From Paraburkholderia phenoliruptrix (lineage in GTDB: Bacteria > Pseudomonadota > Gammaproteobacteria > Burkholderiales > Burkholderiaceae): a stretch of 64,000 nucleotides of DNA. The stretch lies in the NCBI RefSeq assembly GCF_902859825.1, contig NZ_CADIKB010000007.1, forward strand, positions 161,933 through 225,932, written 5' to 3'. Position numbers and translations under genes: made by a program. Position 1 is the first letter of the stretch, and each line of letters begins with the position of its first letter. Below the pieces are notes generated by a model. That model made no database searches. It was not told where the DNA came from and saw only the letters and a list, made by a program, of their open reading frames with translations. Below are positions 8,101 to 16,775 of the stretch, piece after piece.

Positions 8101-9948
8101 CTAAGCTCGCCTCACGCTGGCGGCCACCGTCTCGACCACCTCGCGCCACGCGCCGGGGCGGGGTTGACGCACGAGCGTCGCGCTCGCGTACCAGGCGCTG
8201 CGCGCGTTGTCGGAACACCAGCGCCAGTCCGGCGCGAACGGCAGCATCAGCCATAGCGGCTTGCCGAGCGCGCCCGCCAGATGGGCAATCGACGTATCGA
8301 TCGACACCACCGCATCCAGCCGCTCGATGATCGCGGCGGTATCGGCAAAGTCGCCGATCCGCCCGTCGAAGCGATGAATTCGACACGCGTGCGGATGCGC
8401 GTCCAACGCCGCGCGTTCCTGCGCGCTCAGATCCGGCTGCAGCACGATCCAGTCGATGCCTTCCAGCGCGAAAAGCGGATCGAGTGCCGCAAGCGGCATC
8501 GAGCGCGTTTCGTTCTGCTGGATGCGCCCCGACCATGCGAGCCCGATCTTGCGCTTTGCCTGACCGCCCAGCGAGCCGCGCCATTTGCGCCGATAGGCGG
8601 GCGGCGCGCTCAGGTAGGGCGTGCGCTCGGGAATCGTCCCGGCCGTCGTGCCGAGCGCAAGCGGCAAGCTCAGCAGCGGGCATTGAACGTCGGCTGCGGG
8701 GCGCGGCGCGCCGCGCGAAATCAGTGTCACGCGCCACGCCTCGGCGACGGGCTCGAGGAGCGGCACGAGCGCCGGCTGCACTTCGAGCACCACGCGCGCC
8801 GCACGCTGCGCCGCGAACGGGACGAAGCGCACGAACTGCAAGGTATCGCCGAAGCCCTGTTCCGCGTGGATCAGCAGCGTGCGCTGGGCAAGCGGCTCGC
8901 CGTGCCAGCGCGGCAGTGTCTCGATAGCCGGTTCGGCGACGGTTTGCAGACGCCATTCGTATTCGGGCAGGCCGCGCGCGAAATCGCCCAATGCAAGCCA
9001 GGCCAGCGCGCGGTTCATATGCGCGGAGGCGAGATCGGGCTGCAGGCGCAACGCCTGATCGAATGCGCGCAGGGCGGTGGCGTGCGCGCCCAGCCCCTGA
9101 TGCGCGCTGCCGAGGCAGAGCCACGCGAGCGCGAATTGCGGATCGAGCCCGACCGAGCGTTCCAGGTAAGGAATGGCCTCTGTGTGGCGCCCGAGCGCGG
9201 CCAGCGCGTTGCCCATGCCGAAGATGGCGGGCGGCAGATTCGGCTGCAAGGCGAGCGCGGCTTCGAACGACGCGACCGCTTGCGCGTGACGACCCGTCGC
9301 GTCGAACGTATTGGCAAGGTTGAAGTGCGCGGCGACGAAACGCGGCTCCGCGGCCAGCGCAGCCTCGAAACAGGGGATGGCTTCGTCCGCGCGGCCGAGC
9401 GCATTGAGCGACATGCCCATGTTGTTGAGCGCGCCGGCGTGGCCGGGGCGCAACTCCAGCGTGCGCCGGAACGAGGCAATGGCTTCCTCGTGACGCCCGA
9501 GCGCGTGCAGCGCGTTGCCGAGGTTGTTGTGCGACGAGGCGTCGTCCGGTTGCAGGCGCAACGAACGGCGAAACGCGTCCGCGGCGTCCTCGTGACGGCC
9601 CGCCGCCGCGTAGGCATTGCCGAGGTTGTAATGCGCCATGGGGAACGACGGCGCCAGTGTCAGCGCGTTGCGAAACTGCGCGATGGCTTCGTCGATCTGG
9701 CCGAGCGCCTTCAGCGCATTGCCGAGGTTCAACTGCAGCGCGGCGTCCTGCGGGCGCAGATTGACCGCGCGCCGCACCAGCTCGGCGGCTTCGGCGTGCT
9801 GGCCCTGCTGGTGGCGCAATACGCCCAGCAGATGCAGCGCGTCGACGTGCGCGGGATTGCCGTCGAGCGTCGCGCGGTAGCCGCGTTCGGCGTCGTCGAG
9901 GCGGCCGTCACGATGCGCCGCGAAAGCGCGGTCAAATACAGGTTGCAT
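8101..9948 (-). CDS. TPR-repeat protein with C-terminal glycosyltransferase-9-like domain
   Basis: The protein has 615 residues. Residues 1 to about 350 are roughly ten tetratricopeptide repeats of 34 residues with the classic spacing (for example AHYNLGNAYAAAGRHEDAADAF and ALNNMGMSLNALGRADEAI). The C-terminal 250 residues resemble the ADP-heptose (GT9) glycosyltransferase fold, with LLIHAEQGFGDTLQFVRFVP, KIGLAWSGRIQQNETRSMPL and AVVSIDTSIAHLAGALGKPLWLML. TPR-GT9 fusions are common in Burkholderia relatives and are assumed to be cytoplasmic, but their substrate is not known. The usual start MQPVFDRAFAAHR at 9948 lacks a good ribosome site; ATG 9984 (MRPPPYPNS) with GGGAAA before it is an alternative. 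It is transcribed away from the zinc-regulated operon at 10072. Confidence 0.8.
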   Translation of the reverse strand: MQPVFDRAFAAHRDGRLDDAERGYRATLDGNPAHVDALHLLGVLRHQQGQHAEAAELVRRAVNLRPQDAALQLNLGNALKALGQIDEAIAQFRNALTLAPSFPMAHYNLGNAYAAAGRHEDAADAFRRSLRLQPDDASSHNNLGNALHALGRHEEAIASFRRTLELRPGHAGALNNMGMSLNALGRADEAIPCFEAALAAEPRFVAAHFNLANTFDATGRHAQAVASFEAALALQPNLPPAIFGMGNALAALGRHTEAIPYLERSVGLDPQFALAWLCLGSAHQGLGAHATALRAFDQALRLQPDLASAHMNRALAWLALGDFARGLPEYEWRLQTVAEPAIETLPRWHGEPLAQRTLLIHAEQGFGDTLQFVRFVPFAAQRAARVVLEVQPALVPLLEPVAEAWRVTLISRGAPRPAADVQCPLLSLPLALGTTAGTIPERTPYLSAPPAYRRKWRGSLGGQAKRKIGLAWSGRIQQNETRSMPLAALDPLFALEGIDWIVLQPDLSAQERAALDAHPHACRIHRFDGRIGDFADTAAIIERLDAVVSIDTSIAHLAGALGKPLWLMLPFAPDWRWCSDNARSAWYASATLVRQPRPGAWREVVETVAASVRRA

Positions 9949-10040
9949 GACGGGGATGGAATTCGGGTAAGGCGGAGGCCGCATTTTCCCACACTCGCCG
10001 CGGCTCGCCCGGTTTTGACCTGGTCGGCCGTTTCGCTTAA

Positions 10041-10062
10041 CATATGAACACCTGTTCATATG
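10041..10062. promoter_or_regulatory. Predicted ArsR/SmtB-type operator palindrome
   Basis: Two perfect 10-base arms, CATATGAACA and TGTTCATATG, are separated by CC. The TGAACA-N2-TGTTCA core matches the 12-2-12 inverted repeats bound by SmtB/CzrA/NmtR-type metal sensors. It ends 9 bases before the ATG chosen for the arsR gene, so a bound dimer would cover the promoter. The right arm (CATATG) sits where a -10 box would give a leaderless or near-leaderless mRNA. Confidence 0.75.
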
Positions 10063-10071
10063 TGTGCCGCC

Positions 10072-10431
10072 ATGTTACCTACTGACGCTTCGGCGACGTC
10101 GCCGGCGGGCTTTGAACCGCCTTCCGCGGATACCCTCGTGCCGCTTGCCGATCTGTTCCGGTTGCTAGGTGACCCGACGCGCCTGCGCATCGTACTCGCC
10201 TGTGTCGACGAGCGCCGAGCGGTGGGCGCGATTGCCGACGAGCTCGGTTTGTCGCCGTCGCTCGTGAGCCATCATTTGCGGCTGCTGCGCGCGGCACGAA
10301 TCGTACGGGCGCAGCGGCAAGGCAAGCAGGTGTTTTACATTGCCGCCGATCGCCATATCAGTGCGATGCTGGCCGGCATGCTCGAGCACGTCGCCGAGCC
10401 TACCCGTGACGACGCATTGGATCTGCCATGA
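10072..10431 (+). CDS. ArsR/SmtB-family metal-sensing repressor, predicted Zn(II) sensor
   Basis: The winged-helix repressor has 119 residues. The HTH is clear: LFRLLGDPTRLRIVLACV, then VGAIADELGLSPSLVSHHLRLL, then the wing IVRAQRQGKQVFYIA. The C-terminal helix carries D93, H95, H106 and E109, spaced exactly like the alpha-5 metal ligands of SmtB and CzrA (D-x-H ... 11 ... H-x2-E). This predicts sensing of Zn(II) or a chemically similar ion. There is no CVC motif in the alpha-3 helix, so an arsenite or cadmium sensor of the ArsR/CadC type is unlikely. The stop overlaps the CDF transporter start by four bases (ATGA), so the two form an autoregulated efflux operon. ATG 10060 is also in frame but lies inside the operator, so 10072 is preferred. 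Neither start has a good Shine-Dalgarno. Confidence 0.88.
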   Translation: MLPTDASATSPAGFEPPSADTLVPLADLFRLLGDPTRLRIVLACVDERRAVGAIADELGLSPSLVSHHLRLLRAARIVRAQRQGKQVFYIAADRHISAMLAGMLEHVAEPTRDDALDLP

Positions 10432-11681
10432 AGAAAATCGAACAACGAGAAGACGAGCACGCACCGGTGTCGGTGGGCGCGCTGGAAAGCGGGGGGCCGG
10501 GCCGCAGTCCCGCAGGCGAGGGCGGGCGTGAGGGCGGGCAGGACGGCAGTCGCGGCGGCCACGCGCTCGACCATAACCACGATCAAGGCCGCGACCATGG
10601 TCACAACTGCGGCCACGGCCATAGCCATGACCACGGGCAGGGCCACGAGCGCAATGAAGGCCGCGAGCATACCCACGACCACGACCACGACCACGGGCAC
10701 GGGCACGGGCACAGCCACGGCTACAACGAGGGCCACAACCACGACCACAGCCATAACCACGCCGGTGGCCACGGCCACCACCATCACCACCACGCGCCCG
10801 TCGCCGGCCATGGCTTCGCCTTCGCGCTGGCGGTCGCGCTGAACGTCGCGATCGTCGTCATTCAGGCCGTGTACGGCGTGCTCGCGCATTCCACCGCGCT
10901 GCTCGCCGACGCCGGCCACAATCTCTCCGACGTGCTCGGCCTGCTACTCGCCTGGGGCGCCGCCTGGCTCGCCACACGCCGTCCTTCCGCGCGCTACACG
11001 TTCGGCTACGGCAGCTCGTCGATTCTCGCGTCGCTGGCCAATGCGGCGCTGCTGCTGTTTGCGTGCGGCGTGATCGTCGCCGAGGCGATCGGCCGCCTCA
11101 TGAAGCCGGCGCCCGTCGGCGGGCTCGCGGTGTTCGTCGTCGCGGCCGTGGGCATGGTCGTCAACGGGCTGTCCGCCTGTCTCTTCATGCGCGGCCAGAA
11201 GGAAGACCTGAACATTCGCGGCGCCTTCCTCCATATGGCTGCCGATGCAGGCGTGTCCGCGGCGGTGGCGATCAGCGGGCTCGTGATTCTCTACACCAAC
11301 TGGAGCTGGCTCGACCCGCTGATGAGCCTGCTCGTGGTCGCGGTCGTCGTCTACGGGACGTGGGGCCTGCTGCGCGACTCGGTGCGCCTCGCGCTCAATG
11401 CGGTGCCGTCGGGCGTCGACGTCGAGCGCATTCGCGACTATCTCGCCGACCAGCCGGGCGTCGAGGACGTGCACGATCTGCACATCTGGGCGCTGTCGAC
11501 CACGGGCAATGCGCTCAGCGCGCATCTGGTGATGCCGGCGGGCCATCCCGGCGACGAGCAGCTCGACGGCATCGTCGTCGTCTTGCGCGAACGCTTTTCG
11601 ATGCAGCACGCGACGCTGCAAGTGGACCTCGGCACCACCGATCATCGTTGCGCGATGGATCGCCCGTCTGCCGCGCACTGA
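10428..11681 (+). CDS. CDF-family zinc/cobalt efflux transporter with extreme His-rich N-terminus
   Basis: The inner-membrane cation diffusion facilitator has 417 residues and exports divalent metal from the cytoplasm. Residues 45-122 contain 31 histidines mixed with Gly, Asp and Asn. About six membrane spans follow. The transport-site motifs are H164-x3-D168 in span 2 (ADAGHNLSDVLG) and H269-x3-D273 in span 5 (LHMAADAG). The H/D-H/D arrangement is typical of Zn-selective CDF proteins such as CzcD, ZitB and DmeF. The C-terminal cytoplasmic domain follows (VEDVHDLHIWALSTTGNALSAHLV). It is translationally coupled to the ArsR gene before it, which predicts induction by the metal it exports. Such long His tails are seen in DmeF-type proteins and are thought to buffer or feed metal. 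Confidence 0.9.
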   Translation: MKKIEQREDEHAPVSVGALESGGPGRSPAGEGGREGGQDGSRGGHALDHNHDQGRDHGHNCGHGHSHDHGQGHERNEGREHTHDHDHDHGHGHGHSHGYNEGHNHDHSHNHAGGHGHHHHHHAPVAGHGFAFALAVALNVAIVVIQAVYGVLAHSTALLADAGHNLSDVLGLLLAWGAAWLATRRPSARYTFGYGSSSILASLANAALLLFACGVIVAEAIGRLMKPAPVGGLAVFVVAAVGMVVNGLSACLFMRGQKEDLNIRGAFLHMAADAGVSAAVAISGLVILYTNWSWLDPLMSLLVVAVVVYGTWGLLRDSVRLALNAVPSGVDVERIRDYLADQPGVEDVHDLHIWALSTTGNALSAHLVMPAGHPGDEQLDGIVVVLRERFSMQHATLQVDLGTTDHRCAMDRPSAAH

Positions 11682-11807
11682 ACCGGGCACGCGCGCAGCC
11701 GCGCGACCCGCGCTATGCGCGATACGCCTCGCAATTGATGCAGTGCGCCGTCCGGCGCACGGGCGCGGGCGTACACTAGAGCGCACTGTGCTCTGCGGAG
11801 TTTTCGC

Positions 11808-13535
11808 ATGGACGCTGCCGCTAACCATGAGGCGCCGGTGCTGATCGTCGGGGCGGGGCCGACCGGCCTGGCCGCCGCCATGACCCTCGCGCGCGCTCGC
11901 ATTCCCGTGCGCCTCGTCGACCGTGCAATGCAGCCGAACCGCTACTCGCGCGCTATCGGCATTCAGGCGCGCACGCTCGAACTGCTGGAGCAGCATCGGC
12001 TGGCCGAGCGCTTTCTCGAACTCGGCCATCGCGCGCGCGTGGCCAATCTGTTTTCAAACGGCATGCGCCTCGCGCAGCTCGACTTCGATCCGCTGCACAC
12101 GCGTTATCCGTATCTGCTGTTTCTCGATCAGTCGGTGACCGAGCGTCTTCTGACCGAACATCTCGCGACGCTCGGCGTGACGATCGAGCGAGGCGTCGAA
12201 CTCACGATGTTCTCGCAAGGCTCGGCCGGCGTGCAGGCGACGCTGCGGCGCGCCGACGGTCACACGGAAACGCTGCGTCCGTCCTATATGATCGCCGCCG
12301 ACGGCGCGCACAGTCTGATTCGCCACGGGCTCGGCCTCGACTTCGAGGGCAAGACGCTCGAGCAGACCTTCCTGCTCGCCGACGTGCATGCCGAAACCGA
12401 TTGGCCCGAAGACGAGTTCCACATCTTCGCTTCCGGCGAAGGCCTCGTCGCGCTCTTCCCGATGGGGCACGGGCGGCATCGGCTGATCGCGGATCACGCC
12501 GTCGAGCCCGCACCGCAGCCCGCCGCGCCGCCGTCGCCGGTGGTGCTCGGCGAGCCGCCGCTTTCCCGCATGCGCACGCCGTCGCTCGAGGAATGCAAGG
12601 CGCTGCTCGCGAGGCGCGTGCATGAACGCGTCGACGTGTCGGACCTCGCGTGGTCCTCCTACTTCCATGTGAACAGCCGGATGGTGGAGCGCCTGCGCGT
12701 CGGCCGCGTGTTTCTGGCCGGCGACGCCGCGCACGTGCACAGTCCGGCCGGCGCGCAAGGCATGAACACCGGCATTCAGGAGGCGTTCAATCTCGGCTGG
12801 AAGCTCGCGCGCGTACTGAAGGGCGCGGCGCCCGATCGGCTGCTCGACACCTATCATCTGGAGCGGCATCCGATAGAGCGCGATGTGCTGCGGCAAACCG
12901 GCTTCATCACGCAGATGGCTGAGGCGGACCACGGGCCGCTCAAGCTGCTGCGCGAGCGCGTGATGCCGGTTCTCGCCGCGCTCGGCCCGCTGCGCGATGC
13001 CGCGCGGCTCACCATCAGCGAGTTGTCGATCCAGTACCGGCGCAGTCCGCTCACGCTCGAACGTGTGCTCGACGGCGGACCGCGCGCGGGCGAACGCGCG
13101 CCGGATGCGGTGGTGCATGTGGTCGACGGTCCGCTCGGACGCGCGCCGGGCATCGGCTGTATTTACGATCTGCACGATCCCGCGTTCTTTTCGCTCTTTC
13201 TGCTGGTGCCGCCGCTGCCCGTCGACGGCAAGCCGCTCGACCCCGATGCAAAGCACGAGCCGCCGCCCGACGCCGAACTCGAGCGTCTCAGCGTGGAAAT
13301 GGAGCGTTTGCTGCCGGGCGCCGTGCGCATCTGGCGCGTGACGGATACCACAGGCGACGGCGGGCCGTCGCTGGCCGAATCGTACGGACGCACGCGGCCG
13401 TCGTTCTATCTGCTGAGGCCGGACGGCTACATCAGCGCACGCGGGCGCACCGGCTCGGACCTGAACGGCCTGCTGCAGCACTGCGAAACATGGTTCACGG
13501 TGGGCGGACAGATACCTGAGCAGGCGGCCTTGTAA
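11808..13535 (+). CDS. FAD-dependent monooxygenase, PheA/TfdB (aromatic hydroxylase) family
   Basis: The cytoplasmic flavoprotein has 575 residues. FAD is bound by the N-terminal VLIVGAGPTGLAAAMTLARA (G15-x-G17-x2-G20), the middle AADGAHSLIRHGLGL (DG motif), and FLAGDAAHVHSPAGAQGMNTGIQ (GD motif). The family covers NADPH-dependent hydroxylases of phenols, MHPCs and polyketides; the C-terminal third resembles the thioredoxin-like domain of phenol hydroxylases and ends in GRTGSDLNGLLQHCETWF. No ring-cleavage genes adjoin, so the substrate is open. The gene stands alone: upstream there is a 126-base gap, and downstream it converges with fdsD. Confidence 0.85.
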   Translation: MDAAANHEAPVLIVGAGPTGLAAAMTLARARIPVRLVDRAMQPNRYSRAIGIQARTLELLEQHRLAERFLELGHRARVANLFSNGMRLAQLDFDPLHTRYPYLLFLDQSVTERLLTEHLATLGVTIERGVELTMFSQGSAGVQATLRRADGHTETLRPSYMIAADGAHSLIRHGLGLDFEGKTLEQTFLLADVHAETDWPEDEFHIFASGEGLVALFPMGHGRHRLIADHAVEPAPQPAAPPSPVVLGEPPLSRMRTPSLEECKALLARRVHERVDVSDLAWSSYFHVNSRMVERLRVGRVFLAGDAAHVHSPAGAQGMNTGIQEAFNLGWKLARVLKGAAPDRLLDTYHLERHPIERDVLRQTGFITQMAEADHGPLKLLRERVMPVLAALGPLRDAARLTISELSIQYRRSPLTLERVLDGGPRAGERAPDAVVHVVDGPLGRAPGIGCIYDLHDPAFFSLFLLVPPLPVDGKPLDPDAKHEPPPDAELERLSVEMERLLPGAVRIWRVTDTTGDGGPSLAESYGRTRPSFYLLRPDGYISARGRTGSDLNGLLQHCETWFTVGGQIPEQAAL

Positions 13536-13551
13536 GCGGCCGCCCGCGCGA

Positions 13552-13806
13552 TCAGGCGATGGACGGCTCCGTGGCCGGCGTGAGGCGCTCGCGGTTTTTC
13601 ACGAGCGCCTCTTTGACGATTGCCGACATCTCGATGCCGCCCGCTTGCGGCGCATCGAGCGACGCGAGCAGCGCGCGCCGCATGCGCGGCTCCCAGAAAC
13701 GGCGGATGTGATCGGCCACACCGTTGACGGCTTCTTCGTGATCCGGCATCGAAGCGAAGAAGTCGCCGATGCGGTTTGCCATGTCGATCAGATTCTGAGT
13801 GTCCAT
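13552..13806 (-). CDS. fdsD: NAD-linked formate dehydrogenase, delta subunit
   Basis: The protein has 84 residues and matches the small FdsD subunit, with the characteristic LIDMANRIGDFFASMPD and VADHIRRFWEPRMRRALLASLD. FdsD has no cofactor motif and is needed for a stable or active FdsGBA complex in related bacteria. The ATG at 13806 follows GAGGCGAG; an in-frame GTG at 13818 overlaps the fdsA stop by four bases and is a possible alternative. It is the last gene of the operon. In several relatives an FdhD sulfurtransferase gene (fdsC) lies between fdsA and fdsD; it is absent here. Confidence 0.88.
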   Translation of the reverse strand: MDTQNLIDMANRIGDFFASMPDHEEAVNGVADHIRRFWEPRMRRALLASLDAPQAGGIEMSAIVKEALVKNRERLTPATEPSIA

Positions 13807-13814
13807 GGCTCGCC

Positions 13815-16760
13815 TCACTTACCTGACGTCGCATTGGCCAGCTCGCGCTGCTTGAGCAGCTCCAGCTGCTCTGCGTTGAAGCGCGAATACTCTTTCTGCC
13901 ACTCCGACGGCTGCTCGACCGGCATCACCTGCACGGCGGTCACCTTGTATTCCGGACAGTTGGTGGCCCAGTCGGAGCTGTCGGTCGTGATCACGTTCGC
14001 GCCCGATTCGGGGAAGTGGAACGTCGTATAGACGACACCCGGCTGCATCCGCTCCGTCACCTTCGCGCGCAACACGGTTTGTCCCGCGCGCGACTCGATG
14101 CCGACCCAGTCGCCCGTCCTGATGCCGCGCTCCTCCGCGTCGTGCGGATGCAGCTCGAGCCGGTCCTCGTCGTGCCAGCGCGAATTCTCCGTGCGGCGGG
14201 TCTGCGCGCCCACGTTGTACTGCGACAGAATGCGCCCCGTGGTGAGCAGCAGCGGGAACTTGCGGGTGACCTTTTCCGGCGACGCAATGAACTTCGTGAT
14301 GACGAACTTGCCCTTGCCGCGCACGAACGTCTCAACGTGCATGGTCGGCGTGCCGTCCGGTGCTTCTTCGTTGCACGGCCACTGGATGCTGCCGAGTTCG
14401 TCGATCTTCCGGTACGACACGCCGTGGAAGGTCGGCGTGAGGCGCGCGATTTCGTCCATGATCTCGGACGGATGCGTGTAGTTCATCTCGTAGCCGAGCG
14501 CGTGCGAAAGCATCAGCGTGACTTCCCAGTCGGCGTAACCCGGCACCGGCGGCATGACCTTGCGCACGCGCGAGATGCGGCGCTCGGCGTTCGTAAAGGT
14601 GCCGTCCTTTTCCAGGAAAGTTGAGCCGGGCAGCAGCACGTGCGCGTACTTCGCGGTTTCGTTGAGGAAAATGTCCTGCACGACGATGCATTCCATCGAC
14701 GACAAAGCCGCGGCCACGTGGTGCGTGTTCGGGTCCGACTGCACGATGTCCTCGCCCTGGCAGTAAAGGCCCATGAAGCTGCCGTCGAGCGCCGCGTCGA
14801 ACATGTTCGGAATGCGCAGACCCGGTTCGGGTTGCAGCGTGACGTTCCACGCGTCCTCGAACTGCGAGCGCACAATCGTGTCGCTGATATGGCGATAGCC
14901 CGGCAACTCGTGCGGGAACGAGCCCATGTCGCACGAGCCCTGCACATTGTTCTGACCGCGCAGCGGATTCACGCCGACACCTTCGCGGCCGATGTTGCCG
15001 GTGGCCATCGCGAGATTCGCAATGCCCATCACCATGGTCGAGCCTTGCGCGTGTTCCGTGACGCCGAGGCCGTAGTAGATTGCCGCGTTGCCGCCCGTCG
15101 CATAAAGGCGCGCGGCTTCGCGCACCTCCTTGGCCGGCACGCCGGTAATCGCTTCGGTTGCTTCGGGCGCGTTTTCCGGCAGCGCGACGAAATCGCGCCA
15201 TTGCTCGAACGCGCGGCCTTCGCAGCGCTCGGCAATGAATGCCTCATTGAGCAGGCCTTCGGTCACGATCACATGAGCAAGCGCATTGACGATCGCCACA
15301 TTAGTGCCCGGGCGCAGTTGCAGGTGATGCGACGCCTTCACGTGCGGCGTATCGACAATGTCGATGCGGCGTGGATCCACGACGATCAGCTTCGCGCCTT
15401 CGCGCACGCGGCGCTTCAGACGCGAGCCGAACACCGGGTGGCCGTCGGTCGGATTCGCGCCGATCACCATGATGACGTCGGCCTTGTCGACCGAGGCAAA
15501 GGTCTGGGTGCCCGCCGATTCGCCGAGCGTCGTCTTCAGGCCGTAGCCGGTGGGCGAATGGCAGACGCGCGCGCAGGTGTCGACGTTGTTGTTGCCGAAC
15601 GCGGCGCGCACGAGCTTCTGCACGAGATAGGTCTCTTCATTCGTGCAACGCGACGACGTAATGCCGCCGATCGAATCGCGCCCGTGCTTCGCCTGGATGC
15701 GCCGGAACTCGGAGGCCGCGTAGTTGATCGCTTCTTCCCAGCTCACTTCGCGCCACGGGTCGGTGATCTTCGCGCGGATCATCGGCTTCGTGATGCGGTC
15801 CTTGTGCGTCGCGTAGCCCCACGCGAAGCGGCCCTTCACGCACGCGTGGCCTTCGTTCGCCTGGCCGTTCTTGTACGGCACCATGCGCACGACCTGGTTG
15901 CCCTTCATCTCCGCTTTGAACGAGCAGCCGACGCCGCAATACGCACAGGTGGTGACGGCCGAGTGCTCGGCCTGGCCCAGCATGATCACCGTCTTTTCCT
16001 GCAGCGTCGCGGTCGGGCACGCGGCCACGCACGCGCCGCACGAGACGCACTCCGACTCCATGAACGGCTGGTCTTCACTCGCGGCCACGCGCGATTCGAA
16101 ACCGCGTCCGGCAATGGTCAGCGCGAAGGTCCCTTGCGTTTCCTCGCACGCGCGCACGCAGCGGTTGCAGACAATGCACTTCGCCGGATCGTAGGTGAAG
16201 TAGGGGTTCGACTCGTCCTTCTGGTCCTTCAGGTGATTCGCGCCGTCGAAGCCGTAGCGCACTTCGCGCAGGCCCGTCACGCCCGCCATGTCCTGCAGTT
16301 CGCAGTCGCCGTTCGCGGGGCAGGTGAGGCAGTCGAGCGGGTGATCGGAGATGTAGAGCTCCATCACGTTGCGGCGCAGCGATTGCAGACGGTCGGTTTG
16401 GGTGCGCACCTTCATGCCGGCTTCGACCGGCGTCGTGCACGAAGCCGGATAGCCGCGCTTGCCTTCGATTTCGACGAGACACAGGCGGCAAGAGCCGAAT
16501 GGTTCCAGCGAATCGGTCGCACAGAGCTTCGGCACGTTGACGCCGGCTTCGATCGCGGCACGCATCACGGACGTGCCGGCCGGCACGGTGACGGACTGGC
16601 CGTCGATTTCCAGCGTGACGTCCACATCCGCATGACGCGCGGGCGTGCCGTAATCGGTGTCGTCGAAATAGGCGTTGCCGGCGCGCGCCTGCGCCTGCGA
16701 CTTGCACGCGCAATTGCCGGAGCCGCAGCCGCCCGCGGGAGAGTTGAGCATATCTGACAT
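13815..16760 (-). CDS. fdsA: NAD-linked formate dehydrogenase, molybdopterin alpha subunit
   Basis: This is the catalytic subunit (981 residues) that oxidises formate to CO2 at a bis-MGD molybdenum centre in the cytoplasm. Iron-sulfur ligands appear in order. A [2Fe-2S] ferredoxin domain (FGSCRLCLVEIEGKRG) comes first, then a His/Cys cluster (HPLDCLTCPANGDC), two bacterial-ferredoxin [4Fe-4S] motifs (CIVCNRCVRAC and CVSCGACVAACP), and the CAYCGVGC cluster that opens the molybdopterin domain. The metal ligand is the Cys near residue 400 in ARVCHSPT, so this is a Cys, not selenocysteine, enzyme. The first 25 residues hold an extra Cys-rich tip (GGCGSGNCAC). Electrons pass through these clusters to FdsB and NAD. 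The gene begins 15 bases after fdsB and ends just before fdsD. Confidence 0.95.
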   Translation of the reverse strand: MSDMLNSPAGGCGSGNCACKSQAQARAGNAYFDDTDYGTPARHADVDVTLEIDGQSVTVPAGTSVMRAAIEAGVNVPKLCATDSLEPFGSCRLCLVEIEGKRGYPASCTTPVEAGMKVRTQTDRLQSLRRNVMELYISDHPLDCLTCPANGDCELQDMAGVTGLREVRYGFDGANHLKDQKDESNPYFTYDPAKCIVCNRCVRACEETQGTFALTIAGRGFESRVAASEDQPFMESECVSCGACVAACPTATLQEKTVIMLGQAEHSAVTTCAYCGVGCSFKAEMKGNQVVRMVPYKNGQANEGHACVKGRFAWGYATHKDRITKPMIRAKITDPWREVSWEEAINYAASEFRRIQAKHGRDSIGGITSSRCTNEETYLVQKLVRAAFGNNNVDTCARVCHSPTGYGLKTTLGESAGTQTFASVDKADVIMVIGANPTDGHPVFGSRLKRRVREGAKLIVVDPRRIDIVDTPHVKASHHLQLRPGTNVAIVNALAHVIVTEGLLNEAFIAERCEGRAFEQWRDFVALPENAPEATEAITGVPAKEVREAARLYATGGNAAIYYGLGVTEHAQGSTMVMGIANLAMATGNIGREGVGVNPLRGQNNVQGSCDMGSFPHELPGYRHISDTIVRSQFEDAWNVTLQPEPGLRIPNMFDAALDGSFMGLYCQGEDIVQSDPNTHHVAAALSSMECIVVQDIFLNETAKYAHVLLPGSTFLEKDGTFTNAERRISRVRKVMPPVPGYADWEVTLMLSHALGYEMNYTHPSEIMDEIARLTPTFHGVSYRKIDELGSIQWPCNEEAPDGTPTMHVETFVRGKGKFVITKFIASPEKVTRKFPLLLTTGRILSQYNVGAQTRRTENSRWHDEDRLELHPHDAEERGIRTGDWVGIESRAGQTVLRAKVTERMQPGVVYTTFHFPESGANVITTDSSDWATNCPEYKVTAVQVMPVEQPSEWQKEYSRFNAEQLELLKQRELANATSGK

Positions 16761-16775
16761 GGTTGGGCTCCTCGT

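Noticed and set aside
10679..10793. The His-codon run as a CRISPR-like or noncoding repeat
   Set aside because: The repeats are short, irregular and in frame with the transporter gene; they simply encode the His-rich tail.
14640..16757. Open frame of 705 codons on the plus strand over fdsA
   Set aside because: Shadow of the certain molybdopterin subunit; no motif is seen and composition is typical of antisense frames.
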